A stretch of 64,000 nucleotides of DNA from Thermoplasmatota archaeon (GCA_030740765.1 JASLWR010000006.1:1-64000), one strand, 5' to 3'; counted from the first letter of the stretch, positions 45,109-55,400 are shown. The notes: a model not told the origin generated them from the letters alone. A program made the numbers and translations.

Positions 45109-45122
45109 ATGTTGTACAACAT
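45109..45122. promoter_or_regulatory. 14-base perfect palindrome next to TATA box
   Basis: ATGTTGTACAACAT is a perfect palindrome that overlaps the start of a TATA-like tract (ATATTTTATATA, 45121-45132) about 105 bases before the regulator gene at 45234. It is a good candidate operator for a dimeric regulator, possibly the regulator itself. Confidence 0.5.
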
Positions 45123-45233
45123 ATTTTATATAGGAGTAAGGATAATATTAAATTATACACATCGGAACTTCATTATAAGTAGGAATCAAATTAAAATCAA
45201 TGGTTTCGACATATAGAAAAACAGAGTGATAAA

Positions 45234-47726
45234 ATGATACGCGAGGAGCGAAAGGTGTTATTCTCTATTGCCGTCATAATGGCAATGGGGTTGGTTCTGA
45301 TCCTCCTGTTTCAATCCTCACTCTGGAGTGATGAGAATATCAATAATTACGCCGCGCAACCCGAAGCCCCTGAAGCGGGTATCAGATCTGAAAACTACTC
45401 ATTTTCCATATCCTTAAATGAAACAGAACACGTACTTTATCTCGAACCCGGGCTTGTAAAGGAGATGGAGCTTGAGATCACCAATACGGGCGAGGAGAAT
45501 GATTCCTATACGGTGAGTGCGTCACCCGTTGAAGAACCTTGGCCTTATTTGATATCCCATTCACGCTCACCCTCACTAGCCCCTCATGAGGATTTTTTGA
45601 TAAAATTGAACGTAACGGCCCCTAATGACCTATTTTTATATCCCCGAGAATACGTATTCGAAATCAAGACAGCTTCAGTGAACCAGACCGAAATAACGAA
45701 CAATATCACTTTGCTTCTTATTCTCACATCCATCGATATTGATATGGAGATAGGATTGCGCGACGAGAATGGCGATGAAGTATCCGATATGGAAATTGAC
45801 GGTAACCGAAACGAACTATTATTCCTGTCCCTTGTCAATAGTGGCAATGTTTTTGATGAATATGAGGTTTCCATCTCTGGCTTGTCCCAAGGTTGGAGTG
45901 CATATTTCAGAACCGGAACTCAAAGTATTTTGGTAGAGCTTGGACCGGGGAACGTCAGATCGTCAGTTCAGGAGTTGATTGTAGTAAGCTGCAACAGAAA
46001 TTCGACCGAGAGCAGTCATCTGGTGATATTGGCCAATTCCACGGCCCCCGTGACAGGACAACCCATTTCCAAGACCATCACGGTAAGCCTGGAAAAAAGA
46101 ACGCGAGAGATTCCCGTGATACTCGAATCCGAAATTAAATACCTGCTCGTCGACCCCGGGGAAGAGGTCGAGATTCCCGTGACCGCTACAAACTTCGGGT
46201 CCAATGGCATCGCCTTCAAACCCTTGGTGAACGGAAGCCTCCCTCAATGGATCAAGATCATGGACAATCCGGCGACCCACGACGTGATCCAAGGGCAATC
46301 AAGTGCCGAATATCTCTTCAAATTCTCAATCGGAAAGGATACGCTAGCCAACTCCGAGCACATCATCGGTTTCACCGGGACCTGCAGAGAAGATTACGGT
46401 CGGGTATTCGATATCTGGGTTCATCTGAAGGTTCGACAAGTATTCAACCTCACGGCCACCATCGATACAAGCTCGGTACAATTGGATGAAGGAGAGGCAG
46501 AGCAGATCGTTATTACACTCCATAACAACGGGAACGGCGAGGAAGACGTCGATATATATCGGGAATGGAACGATTCGCTATGGGTAAACACCAGTTACAA
46601 CCGGGTCGTTCTTGCACCATTCGAGACGAAGAACGCAACATTTAATATCTCCGTCCGGGACACTGAAAAAGCCTCTTCCGACGAATATAGCCTTACACTG
46701 GTATCATCCAGGAATACAATAATTTTCAAAATCAATATTACGGTAGTAAAAGATGTACCAAACCACCTCCCCGATCTTGCGATCAAGGAAGAAGAATCGA
46801 GCATATCATATAACGGACATACGTCCAATGGATTCGCTTTCCTCAACTTTGCCGTGGTCAATCTTGGGAATGACGATAGTGGTTATTTCACTATAAGCGT
46901 GCGGACAATTAACAAACTGGGTAGTATCTCCCAGACTCTTCTGAACAGGCGGGAGGACAATCTGGCACCCCACGATACACTTTATTTTTCCATACCGATC
47001 ACACCCAAGCAGGCCGATCTTAAGGTAACGGTTGAACTGGACGATGGTCACGAGGTGGAGGAAACCAACGAGACCAACAACCTTCTCACGATCAATATTT
47101 ACCCGAACAACAGTGACAGCGAGCCAAATTACGCTGTTTCGCCCGAAGAAGGTTTTATTCCCTCACCGATATATATTACCGGAGGTGGGATTATATTCCT
47201 CGTGATAGTCCTTACCGTCATATACGGTCTTGGAACCGAATCCACCAAATACTCCATGTTATCTGTATTCGTACCCCTGTATTCCAAAATGATGAGAGAG
47301 GATATTCTATCACACGCCACTCGTGAAAAGGTCTATCACTTTGTGAAGAACCATCCCGGAGAGCACTACCGCTCCATACTCGAAAGTCTGGAGCTGAAGA
47401 ACGGCACCCTCAGTTACCACTTGAAGACCCTTGAAAAACGGGAGTTCATAGTATCCAAGAAAGATGGACCGTACAGGCGATTCTATCTACACGGCTCTCC
47501 GTCAAAGCAGAAGGTCTATATTAACGGGCTTCGAAAGAAATTATACGATTTTATTTTAAAAAATCCCGGGCTCAGCCAAAAAGAGATCGCAAAGATGATG
47601 AAATGTACGTCCCCCACCGTTAACTATCACGTCAACAATATGGTCAACCAGGGACTGGTGGATATAACCAGGAAAGGCAGGGAAACCCACTGCTTTGCCA
47701 TCAATTCCCAGAACCTGCAGCAATGA
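45234..47726 (+). CDS. Membrane-spanning sensor with cytosolic tandem winged-helix domains
   Basis: An 830-residue protein that seems to join outside and inside directly. Residues about 11-30 are an N-terminal signal or anchor helix (IAVIMAMGLVLILLFQSS). Residues about 50-630 are extracellular beta domains of the NEW3 / CARDB type, with a clear CARDB unit at about 512-625 (LPDLAIKEEE to ETNETNNLLTINIYP). One membrane helix lies at about 645-668 (GGGIIFLVIVLTVIYGL). The cytosolic end holds two winged-helix domains, about 690-745 (GTLSYHLKTLEKREFIVSKK) and 760-825 (PTVNYHVNNMVNQGLVDITR). No kinase or receiver domain is present, so a ligand or envelope signal may be passed straight to DNA. It starts at ATG 45234 behind a weak GTGAT site. 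Confidence 0.85.
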   Translation: MIREERKVLFSIAVIMAMGLVLILLFQSSLWSDENINNYAAQPEAPEAGIRSENYSFSISLNETEHVLYLEPGLVKEMELEITNTGEENDSYTVSASPVEEPWPYLISHSRSPSLAPHEDFLIKLNVTAPNDLFLYPREYVFEIKTASVNQTEITNNITLLLILTSIDIDMEIGLRDENGDEVSDMEIDGNRNELLFLSLVNSGNVFDEYEVSISGLSQGWSAYFRTGTQSILVELGPGNVRSSVQELIVVSCNRNSTESSHLVILANSTAPVTGQPISKTITVSLEKRTREIPVILESEIKYLLVDPGEEVEIPVTATNFGSNGIAFKPLVNGSLPQWIKIMDNPATHDVIQGQSSAEYLFKFSIGKDTLANSEHIIGFTGTCREDYGRVFDIWVHLKVRQVFNLTATIDTSSVQLDEGEAEQIVITLHNNGNGEEDVDIYREWNDSLWVNTSYNRVVLAPFETKNATFNISVRDTEKASSDEYSLTLVSSRNTIIFKINITVVKDVPNHLPDLAIKEEESSISYNGHTSNGFAFLNFAVVNLGNDDSGYFTISVRTINKLGSISQTLLNRREDNLAPHDTLYFSIPITPKQADLKVTVELDDGHEVEETNETNNLLTINIYPNNSDSEPNYAVSPEEGFIPSPIYITGGGIIFLVIVLTVIYGLGTESTKYSMLSVFVPLYSKMMREDILSHATREKVYHFVKNHPGEHYRSILESLELKNGTLSYHLKTLEKREFIVSKKDGPYRRFYLHGSPSKQKVYINGLRKKLYDFILKNPGLSQKEIAKMMKCTSPTVNYHVNNMVNQGLVDITRKGRETHCFAINSQNLQQ

Positions 47727-47743
47727 GCATGACAAAAATAATT

Positions 47744-47816
47744 GGATGGTAAGCTTAGATGAGAGGATTATTGTGTGCATGATGAATGCGGTGATTAATT
47801 TCTAATCTTACCATCC
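47744..47816. repeat. Long inverted repeat after regulator gene
   Basis: GGATGGTAAGCTTAGA (47744-47759) pairs with TCTAATCTTACCATCC (47801-47816), 15 of 16 bases complementary, with a 41-base loop. It begins 17 bases after the stop codon of the membrane-bound regulator. It could be a structured 3' untranslated region, a small non-autonomous mobile element or a processing site. There is no poly-T tract directly behind it. Confidence 0.5.
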
Positions 47817-47825
47817 GTGAATCAT

Positions 47826-47851
47826 GAGACGATGAAAATTATTCTCGTCTC
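47826..47851. other. Short hairpin in 3' flank
   Basis: GAGACGA (47826-47832) pairs with TCGTCTC (47845-47851) across a 12-base AT-rich loop, only nine bases after the inverted repeat at 47744-47816. Together the two may form one folded RNA end. Function not known. Confidence 0.4.
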
Positions 47852-48316
47852 GAGTGATCGTTATTCCTTAGGCACAGCCGATGTGGCTTTAGGTCGATTG
47901 AAATAATTAATAATAACAATATAAATAACTTTCTCGCTGTTTCTTTTAATCGAATTTATATCATCCGATTTCACAATGATCCGTCAATGAAAGTTTATAC
48001 CTCCGGTTTATTCCTAAATCGCACATTATTAACAAATATTCTCCTATTAGCGAGTGATATTCATCGATGCGGTAATGAATGTTCGTAGGCACCATAATGG
48101 ATTTTCATCGTAGTTAGGTGAGAAAAAAAATTTCTTGCATACCCCATAAAGAGTTAGGATAAAAAGGCGTTTTTCCCCTTGCCTATAAGCAATCCAAAAA
48201 TACGAAAAAAAGGTCAATTAATAGTGGAAATGTAGAAAAATACATATCTTATATTCAATATAATCCACTTGAATCAGTAATTATCGCGATTATTTTCAAA
48301 AGGAGTCGGGTATAAT
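47852..48316. other. Intergenic region before ATP-citrate lyase
   Basis: AT-rich, about 465 bases, without an open frame of note. The last part should hold the promoter of the lyase operon (AT-rich tracts near 48240-48262 are TATA candidates); GGAG at 48302 is 11 bases before the ATG. No riboswitch or RNA gene is recognised. Confidence 0.4.
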
Positions 48317-49597
48317 ATGGCAAGAAAAGGTATACGTGAATACGATGCGAAGCGTTTGCTGGCAAATGGACTCCCTCGAATATCAGAGGGACGATTTGAA
48401 ATGAACCTTGATCGGGTTCTCATCACCCCGGATACTGATCTTTCAACGCTGGATGAGGAACATTCGTGGCTGAATAAGACGCCTCTGGTTGTAAAACCGG
48501 ACCAGCTGTTCGGAAAGAGAGGGAAGAACAAGCTTCTCATTCTCGATGCAACTCTGGAAGAGGCCATAGCGTGGGTCAATGAAAGAATGAACTTAGAGAC
48601 AACCATAGTTCAGACGACAGGTACAACTACCGGGGTCTTAACCCATTTCCTGGTAGAGCCGTTCATATCCCACGAAAGCGAATACTATGTCGCCATAGTC
48701 CAGAAGGAAAATGGGGACGTGATCTATTTTTCCACCCAGGGAGGCGTGGACATTGAGGCAGTATGGGATTCTGTGATCACAATAGAGGTCCCGACTACTT
48801 CTTCCATAGATAATATCGATATCGAAAGCGCACTTTCTGACGTACCGGAAAGATCCCTGGTGGCAGGTTTCATAAAAGTTCTATACAGGGTATTCGACCA
48901 GTACTATTTTACCTACCTGGAGCTAAATCCGTTCTCCTTTGCAGATGGAAAGATAGTGATACTGGACACCGTGGCCAAGCTGGATGACACAGCTTCATTC
49001 GAGTGTTCGGAACTCTGGGGGAAAATAATGTTCCCAAAAGCCTTTGGAGCTGTAAAGAGCCCCGAGGAAGGTTACGTGGCTCAGCTTGACGAGAGAACGG
49101 GAGCTTCACTGAAACTGACCATCTTGAACCCGGACGGGATAGTGTGGAATCTGGTTGCCGGAGGAGGTGCAAGTGTCATCTATGCCGATACCGTGGTGGA
49201 CCTGGGCTACAGCAAGGAACTGGCCAATTACGGAGAATACAGCGGGAATCCGTCAATGGAGCTTACCTATGAATATACAAAAACTGTTCTCAAGCTCATG
49301 ACACGACAAAAAGACCAGCAGGGACGCCCGAAATATCTTCTGATAGGCGGCGGTATCGCCAATTTCACTGATGTTGCCAAGACCTTTACCGGCATAATCC
49401 GGGCAATAGAGGACTACCAGGATAAATTGAAGGAGATAGGTGTTAAAATATACGTGCGCAGAGGCGGTCCGAACTACAAGGAAGGACTGGAGAACATGAA
49501 GAACCTCGGGCGCAGGATCGGTATACCCATCGAGGTCCACGGACCCGAGACACATATGACCAGGATCGTGTCTCTTGCTCTAAAGGGAGGTGAATGA
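48317..49597 (+). CDS. aclB: ATP-citrate lyase, ATP-grasp (small) subunit
   Basis: A 426-residue subunit of ATP-citrate lyase, which with CoA and ATP cleaves citrate to acetyl-CoA and oxaloacetate. It begins with the ATP-grasp domain (IREYDAKRLLANGLP; TPLVVKPDQLFGKRGKNKLL gives the ATP-lysine region; LELNPFSF near residue 203 supplies metal ligands) and ends with a succinyl-CoA-synthetase-like domain (VAGGGASVIYADTVVDLGY, about 278-300, and LIGGGIANFTDVAKTF). Length matches the split plant and green-sulfur-bacterial type. Naming differs: plants call this subunit ACLA, Chlorobium AclB. The stop overlaps the ribosome binding region of the next gene, so the two are coupled. Confidence 0.9.
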   Translation: MARKGIREYDAKRLLANGLPRISEGRFEMNLDRVLITPDTDLSTLDEEHSWLNKTPLVVKPDQLFGKRGKNKLLILDATLEEAIAWVNERMNLETTIVQTTGTTTGVLTHFLVEPFISHESEYYVAIVQKENGDVIYFSTQGGVDIEAVWDSVITIEVPTTSSIDNIDIESALSDVPERSLVAGFIKVLYRVFDQYYFTYLELNPFSFADGKIVILDTVAKLDDTASFECSELWGKIMFPKAFGAVKSPEEGYVAQLDERTGASLKLTILNPDGIVWNLVAGGGASVIYADTVVDLGYSKELANYGEYSGNPSMELTYEYTKTVLKLMTRQKDQQGRPKYLLIGGGIANFTDVAKTFTGIIRAIEDYQDKLKEIGVKIYVRRGGPNYKEGLENMKNLGRRIGIPIEVHGPETHMTRIVSLALKGGE

Positions 49598-49598
49598 T

Positions 49599-51446
49599 AT
49601 GGAAGAATACGAACTGTTCAGCCGGGATACGCAGGCATTCATCTACGGCGGCCAATTAAGAGCAGCGCAGAGAATGCTGGATTTCGATTATGTTTGCCGG
49701 AAGGAGAGGCCATCGGTTGTGGGGATAATCACACCTGAACGAGGAGGTTGGGAAAAATTCTTCTGGGGTACCTCCGAGATAAGGATTTTGAGATACAGAA
49801 GCATTCCCGAGGCTGTAAAAGCACACCCGTCAGCAGACGTTATGATAAACTTCGCTTCAGAGAGATCCTCCTTCGAGACCACAAAAGAGGCCCTTATGAT
49901 CGATAATATCCGTACTGTGGTAATGATCGCCGAGGGGGTTCCCGAGAAACGAACGCGAGAACTCAGAGCCATAGCGACCGAGGGAGGCAAATGGATCATC
50001 GGACCATCGACGGTGGGCGGGATCAAGGCGGGGGCGTTCAAGATAGGGAATTCCGGAGGCACCATCGACAATATAAAGGCATCAAAGCTTTATCGGCCCG
50101 GATCAGTTGGATTCGTATCCGTGTCAGGTGGTCTGTCGAACGAGGGTTTCAATATTCTGGCCAGGAACACGGACGGGATATACGAGGGCTACGCCATCGG
50201 TGGAGACGCCTATCCCGGCTCAACGCTTCTTGAGCATCTTCTGAGGTATGAAAAGAATCCCAAGATCAAGATGGTGGTCTCACTGGGCGAGCTGGGGGGA
50301 ACTGCGGAGCTGGAGATCGCGGAAGCGGTCAGTAATGGGAAAATCACAAAACCGCTGGTTATGTGGGTGACCGGTACTTGCGCGAAAATGCTGCCACAGG
50401 GAGTCCAGTTCGGCCATGCAGGGGCAAAGGCCGATTCGGATAGAGAGACCGCACAGTACAAAAATCAAGCCTTGAGGGATGCCGGGGTAATTGTGCCGGA
50501 GTCCTTCGACGATTACGACGAAAAGATAAGGGAGACCTTCGATGATCTGAAGTCCAAAGGCATCATTGAGCCCGTGGACGAATTCACACCACCCCACATA
50601 CCCATGGACTATGCCCAGGCGAAGGCCGAGGGACTGGTGAGAAAATCCACGAATTTCGTCACCACCATCTGCGATGAGACCGGCGACATACACGACTACT
50701 GCGGGGTTTCCATAGACAAGGTGATAAAGGAGAATTACGGCATAGGCGGGGTTCTGGGCCTCATATGGTTCAAGAAGAAACTACCTCGGTACGCATGCGA
50801 TTTCCTTGAGATGGTGATACAGATCGTGGCCGACCACGGACCGGCGGTATCCGGGGCCCACAACACTATCGTTACTGCAAGAGCCGGAAAGGGATTGATC
50901 GAATCTATCATAAGCGGCATGGTGACCATCGGCCCCCGCTTCGGCGGAGCGGTGAACGGTGCTGCGGAGCACTTCCGGTGGGGATTGGCGCAGGGGTACG
51001 CTCCAAGAGAGTTCGTGGTGGCAATGAAGGCCAAGAACACCAACATACAGGGGATCGGCCACCGGATACACACGGTGGAATTTCCCGATCTAAGGGTGGA
51101 TATAATGGTCGATTTCGCCAAGAAGAATTTTGCCAAGACCCCGATTCTCGATTTCGCACTGGCTGTGCAGGCTGTTACGACGCAGAAGAAGAATAATCTC
51201 ATACTGAACGTGGACGGGTGTATTGGCGTGCTGTGCGTGGATCTGCTTAACAGCCTCGGTTATCCGGATGACGAGATAGGGAAAATGATAGACATGGGAT
51301 TCTTCAACGCCCTGTTCATCATAGGCAGGACCATGGGATTCATGGGTCATTATTTCGACCAGAAACGACTTGAATCGAGACTGTACCGCCACCCGTGGGA
51401 CGATATTTTGTATGATGTACCGGATGAACCGGAAGAGGTCGAGTAG
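49599..51446 (+). CDS. aclA: ATP-citrate lyase, CoA-ligase/citryl-CoA lyase (large) subunit
   Basis: A 615-residue partner subunit. The N-terminal CoA-binding and ligase part (about residues 1-330) includes G-F-V-S-V-S-G-G-L-S-N-E and the phosphohistidine loop G-H-A-G-A (VQFGHAGAKADS, about 270-281). The C-terminal citrate-synthase-like domain (about 350-610) has G-A-H-N-T-I-V (about 426), P-R-F-G-G-A-V-N-G-A and I-Q-G-I-G-H-R-I, the citryl-CoA cleavage site. Length agrees with family members of about 608 residues. The ATG at 49599 follows GGAGGTGA by five bases; the GTG at 49590 lies within that site. The pair could run in either a reductive TCA direction or, as in eukaryotes, for acetyl-CoA supply. 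No other TCA genes are in the window. Confidence 0.92.
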   Translation: MEEYELFSRDTQAFIYGGQLRAAQRMLDFDYVCRKERPSVVGIITPERGGWEKFFWGTSEIRILRYRSIPEAVKAHPSADVMINFASERSSFETTKEALMIDNIRTVVMIAEGVPEKRTRELRAIATEGGKWIIGPSTVGGIKAGAFKIGNSGGTIDNIKASKLYRPGSVGFVSVSGGLSNEGFNILARNTDGIYEGYAIGGDAYPGSTLLEHLLRYEKNPKIKMVVSLGELGGTAELEIAEAVSNGKITKPLVMWVTGTCAKMLPQGVQFGHAGAKADSDRETAQYKNQALRDAGVIVPESFDDYDEKIRETFDDLKSKGIIEPVDEFTPPHIPMDYAQAKAEGLVRKSTNFVTTICDETGDIHDYCGVSIDKVIKENYGIGGVLGLIWFKKKLPRYACDFLEMVIQIVADHGPAVSGAHNTIVTARAGKGLIESIISGMVTIGPRFGGAVNGAAEHFRWGLAQGYAPREFVVAMKAKNTNIQGIGHRIHTVEFPDLRVDIMVDFAKKNFAKTPILDFALAVQAVTTQKKNNLILNVDGCIGVLCVDLLNSLGYPDDEIGKMIDMGFFNALFIIGRTMGFMGHYFDQKRLESRLYRHPWDDILYDVPDEPEEVE

Positions 51447-51513
51447 GGGACAATAAATTTCCGAAATTTGTTCTCTTCGATCTAAAGAGGGCCTGCGGCC
51501 ATAGGGCGAACGC

Positions 51514-52378
51514 GTGTGCCGGGCATGTGGAGAGACTTGACAATGAAAGTTTGTTCAGGACCCTGGCAGGGGGAACCTGTAGGCGAAGACAACTGCAACA
51601 TCGTGAGGTGTTGTGGGAAGGCAGTCGTAGCCAAAGCCATGGCCCGAGGAACACGAATCGCATTAGGCTATGATGTCTGGACGAATCTGCGCGTGAAGAC
51701 GAAGTCCGATACCTGCTCGGAAGACATCAGGGTATATGCGGCGGGCGTGTGGCGAAGGTCTCTTCACTTACCCCGGGAGGTCTGTATATGTGACATGTTG
51801 TCTATGCTTTCCGGCAACGGTTAGCAGATGCATATGCAGAAGTCAGCAAAGGTCATAGTAGCAGCCTGGGATTCAGCAAAATCGGTCTCTTCGAACTGCG
51901 ATTTTGCGAACGTTGTCAAGCTGCAAACTTCGATTTTTTTCGAACTTTGCACCATTGACAACATGCAGCTGCGAAGGACCGAACAGAATGTGAAGTTCTC
52001 CACCTGGAGAGTTTGGAGGAATATATTGCTGCAGAAGAGCTTGTAAGACTATTGCGCTGACAGCTTCCTTTTCGGAAATGATGGCCGGAAGTCATTCATT
52101 CCCGGAACGGAGCAGAGAACTCCTTCAGCACTCCCAGTGTATGACGGAGACACGAACCAGTCGCTGCTGGAAAAGACTCTGTTTCTTGACAAGTCACCAC
52201 TTGTCCAGTGTGACACGCCATCAGGTGTGTCTTTTCCTAACAATCCAACAGGTTGTTGAGTTTTCACCATGTGGTGTGATAGACAGGTTTCGTCGCACAC
52301 GTTCTGAACCGCTGTATACGGACCCGTACGTACGGTGGTGTGGGAGGCGGGATGCCGTGAGGCTCCCGCCTACCCGAT
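51514..52378 (+). mobile_element. Group II intron without reverse transcriptase ORF
   Basis: An 865-base group II intron recognised from RNA landmarks. The 5' end GTGTG fits the GUGYG consensus. Domain I features include GAAGACAACTGC, GAGGTGTTGTGGGAAGG and GAACACGAATCGCATTAGGC, then CCCCGGGAGGTCTG and AGAAGTCAGCAAAGGTCATA just before domain IV. Domain V lies at 52306-52339 (GAACCGCTGTATACGG, then CCGTACGTACGGTGGT). Domain VI has the stem GGCGGGA / TCCCGCC (52346-52370) and ends CTACCCGAT with a candidate branch A at 52372. Domain IV (about 51850-52300) has no reverse transcriptase or maturase frame, so splicing or mobility would need a protein in trans. It lies 67 bases after the citrate lyase stop, just behind a GGCC/GGCC hairpin, in non-coding DNA. 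Class not determined. Confidence 0.85.
52187..52206. repeat. Hairpin repeat fragment inside intron domain IV
   Basis: The 20 bases TGACAAGTCACCACTTGTCC are an exact inverted match to 23180-23199 in repeat copy B. Here they open a small series of hairpins: GACACGCC / GGTGTGTC (52212-52231), CAACA / TGTTG (about 52246-52258) and an imperfect TCACCA / TGGTGTGA. This suggests that a hairpin-rich element was inserted into domain IV, or that both derive from one source. Confidence 0.55.
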
Positions 52379-52456
52379 AGGTCCTATTTAAGAGGAAGGA
52401 AGAGATCAAAGATATTTCATTTCCCTAACCCATAAAATTTATTAAACACGAAGTCC

Positions 52457-55400
52457 ATGCCACCGTCCATGAAAGATTCGCTCTACAGGGTCATACAGAA
52501 AGTAATAGCTCTGGGTATTATCCTGCTCCTAATGCAGACTTCAATATCTTACTGGTCGGGGACCAGTCCACCCAATGTTGACATGCAGAATCGAATTTTC
52601 CCATTACCAGAAAATGATTCCCGTTCTCACGAAAGAAATAATGATCTGACCGAGAGCGATCTTTTCGGAGGAAGCTGGTTTCAGGGGTCGTTCGAGGAGT
52701 TGAGTAATGTTTCCTCATCCAATGTCACCATAGTCGAAAACGGTACGAGTTCACATTTGGAACTTGTGAACAGCAGCACGTCCGGATTTTATTTCACATC
52801 TAATATAACCATTCCCCATGGAATGAAATGGTCACACATCTCCCTCTCGAAGTACGAAACCCCGAATTCATATGTCAATATCAGCCTGATGGACCCTTCC
52901 TTGAATAATTCTCTTATCGGTTTCATTAACAGAAGCGAAAGTTACATTGATCTCGAGAGCCTCAACGCAAGTTCCGTATTTCTGAGAGCAGATTTCCACG
53001 GAGAAATTAATCTCACACCGAAACTTTTTTCCTGGGGGATTGAATGGACGGGCGAAAACGCGTGGAGGGACAGTTTTACCGGAGATAAAAATATAGACCA
53101 AAAGAGCAATCTGACCCTTTCGGAGGAAGCGTATCCATCGGCCAAGAACCAAACTTCTTACCTTAGGTCCGTATCGATCCGGATTCCTCCATCCCATTCA
53201 TGGTGCGCTGTTAATTTTGACCGAGCGGTGCCTGATAACACGATTTTAACGATAAATATCCATGATGCGGAAAGCGGCGAGCTAATGATCTACGAGAACG
53301 GAAGTGGCATATCGAAATATATCGACCTTACTAACGTTAATTCGTTAGAGCACCCGTCCATCTATCTCCAGGCTTCATTCCGATCCAATCTTACCGAGAT
53401 GCCGGTGCTGTACAACTGGGGAGTCAACTGGTCTGCCATCACCGCACCAAAACTCGTAATGGCGATTGACGATATCGAGCTTTCCGAAGATACGCCTGAA
53501 AATAATATCATTGACCTGAAGGAGCATTTTAACGACAGATATTCTCGCGTTCAACCACCGGTTTACTCATTGGAGAACATCTCGGATATGGACAACATCA
53601 CTGTGGAGCTGAACGGTTCGAAGGTCAACTTGATCGGGCTCACCGCAAACTGGACCGGGGTGGTTTCATTGCAGATCAACTGTACCAATGTGTATAATCT
53701 ATCAACTCCATCCAATTTCTTCTCGATCACGGTCTCACCGATAAACGACCCGCCGGCATGGACCGCTGCGCCCCCGAATATTACAATGGATGAAAATAAT
53801 ATTTTTGTCACCAATTATTCGCTCCTGGATTATATTAATGATGCTGACGGGGACGAGCTCGAGCTCTCTATCACCTGTTCGGACTACAATATAACCGTGG
53901 AACTGGACGATGAGTATCACATAATTATATCCCCTCCGGACAACTATATCGGAAAGGGATTTCTGAATCTGACCGTCAGCGAGAAGTCCGGCACCAGACT
54001 TGCTTCGAATTTATTAATCTCATATGAAATAATTCCTGTCGATGACCCGCCGGTTGTACACCTGATATTTCCTCTGAACGGCTCCATCATTGCGGGCAAT
54101 AAAGTCACGCTTGTTTGGGTAGTAACAGACCGGGATTCCCCGATTTCCGACATCCACTTTTCACTATATTTGGGCCTTAACAGGTCGCCGGAACTGTACC
54201 TGTCGGGTATAAAGGGAAGCAGCCGGATAATAACTGATCTCTTGGATGGTGAAACCTATTACTGGTACGTGATCCCGCATGATTCCCAGAATAGAGGCCG
54301 ATGCATCTCGGGTATCCGTGAGTTCTCAATGAACAGTTCCATATCCGCACCTTCCGTAAATCCGATCTCCTTGCTGAACGGGTCCTTCAAGAACAACACG
54401 GATATTGTATTAAAATGGGATATGGCCGAGACATATTATGGCGAAGTGGAATTTCATATATTACTGGGAACTTCCCCGATGCATCTTTCGGTGGCCGGGT
54501 TTACAGGAGTGCTGGAATTCCGGCCCGAAGGACTCACGAACAATAAAACGTATTACTGGAAGGTAATACCTGTTGCCGGACTTTACATCGGGGATTGCAT
54601 AGGCGGACTCCGGGAATTCACCATCGACACGAAATTCATCCCCGTATATAGTCTGGTTCCCACCTTGGATATTAACGACATTTCCATGGATAGAAAACAG
54701 AATACAAGTTTCAATCTCAGTTTAAGCAACGACGGTAATACACCCGTGGCGGTTCAAATTGACCTATGGGGGAGTCTGGCACAGTACGTGCATATGGATC
54801 GGGATCTGATCCTGGGGGTCGGGGACAAAATAATTGTGAAAGCAATGATCAGACCGGGCAGCTCCATCTTCACACAGCCTTACAATATGACCCTAAGTAT
54901 AAATCATCCCGGAGGGGTGGAAGAACTGATCCTGCGCGTTAATGTGACGGATAATACTGTCATCGACAAATTGGTCAAGCCTCCGGAACCCGATCCCGAG
55001 TTCGACTGGTTCTGGTTCATAATGGATACAATTGTCATCATTGTCTTGATCCTGGGGCTCGGAGTTCTGTTTCGGAGCAATAAAAAAAAGACCTCCGATG
55101 GAGAAAAGATAGAGGAAGAACCCGAACAATATGGTGGGAACGTCTATGTGGTGGGTGGGCTCAAGGACGATCAATATGAAGGGAAAAGAGAAACCGACAT
55201 ATCGACGATGATGTTGAGAAACGATACAGACCTCTTTGGGATGGAAAAATCCAGCACCATATCGGGTATACGGCCGCCAAAATGGCATACGGAACCCGAT
55301 AACGACGCACCGGAGCTTCATTTGAATAATATTCAGGAAGATCAGCATGAAACGGAAGTACCTGAAGATGAAGTTTTCAGCCACGAGGAGCCTGAAAGGG

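Noticed and set aside
45109-45122. Same operator as that of the MarR gene
   Set aside because: The GTTGTA/TACAAC arms look alike, but the spacing differs by four bases, so binding by the same dimer is unlikely.
51516-52046. Open frames of 102 and 72 codons inside the group II intron
   Set aside because: They overlap conserved intron RNA blocks and show no reverse transcriptase or maturase motif. I treat them as chance frames.
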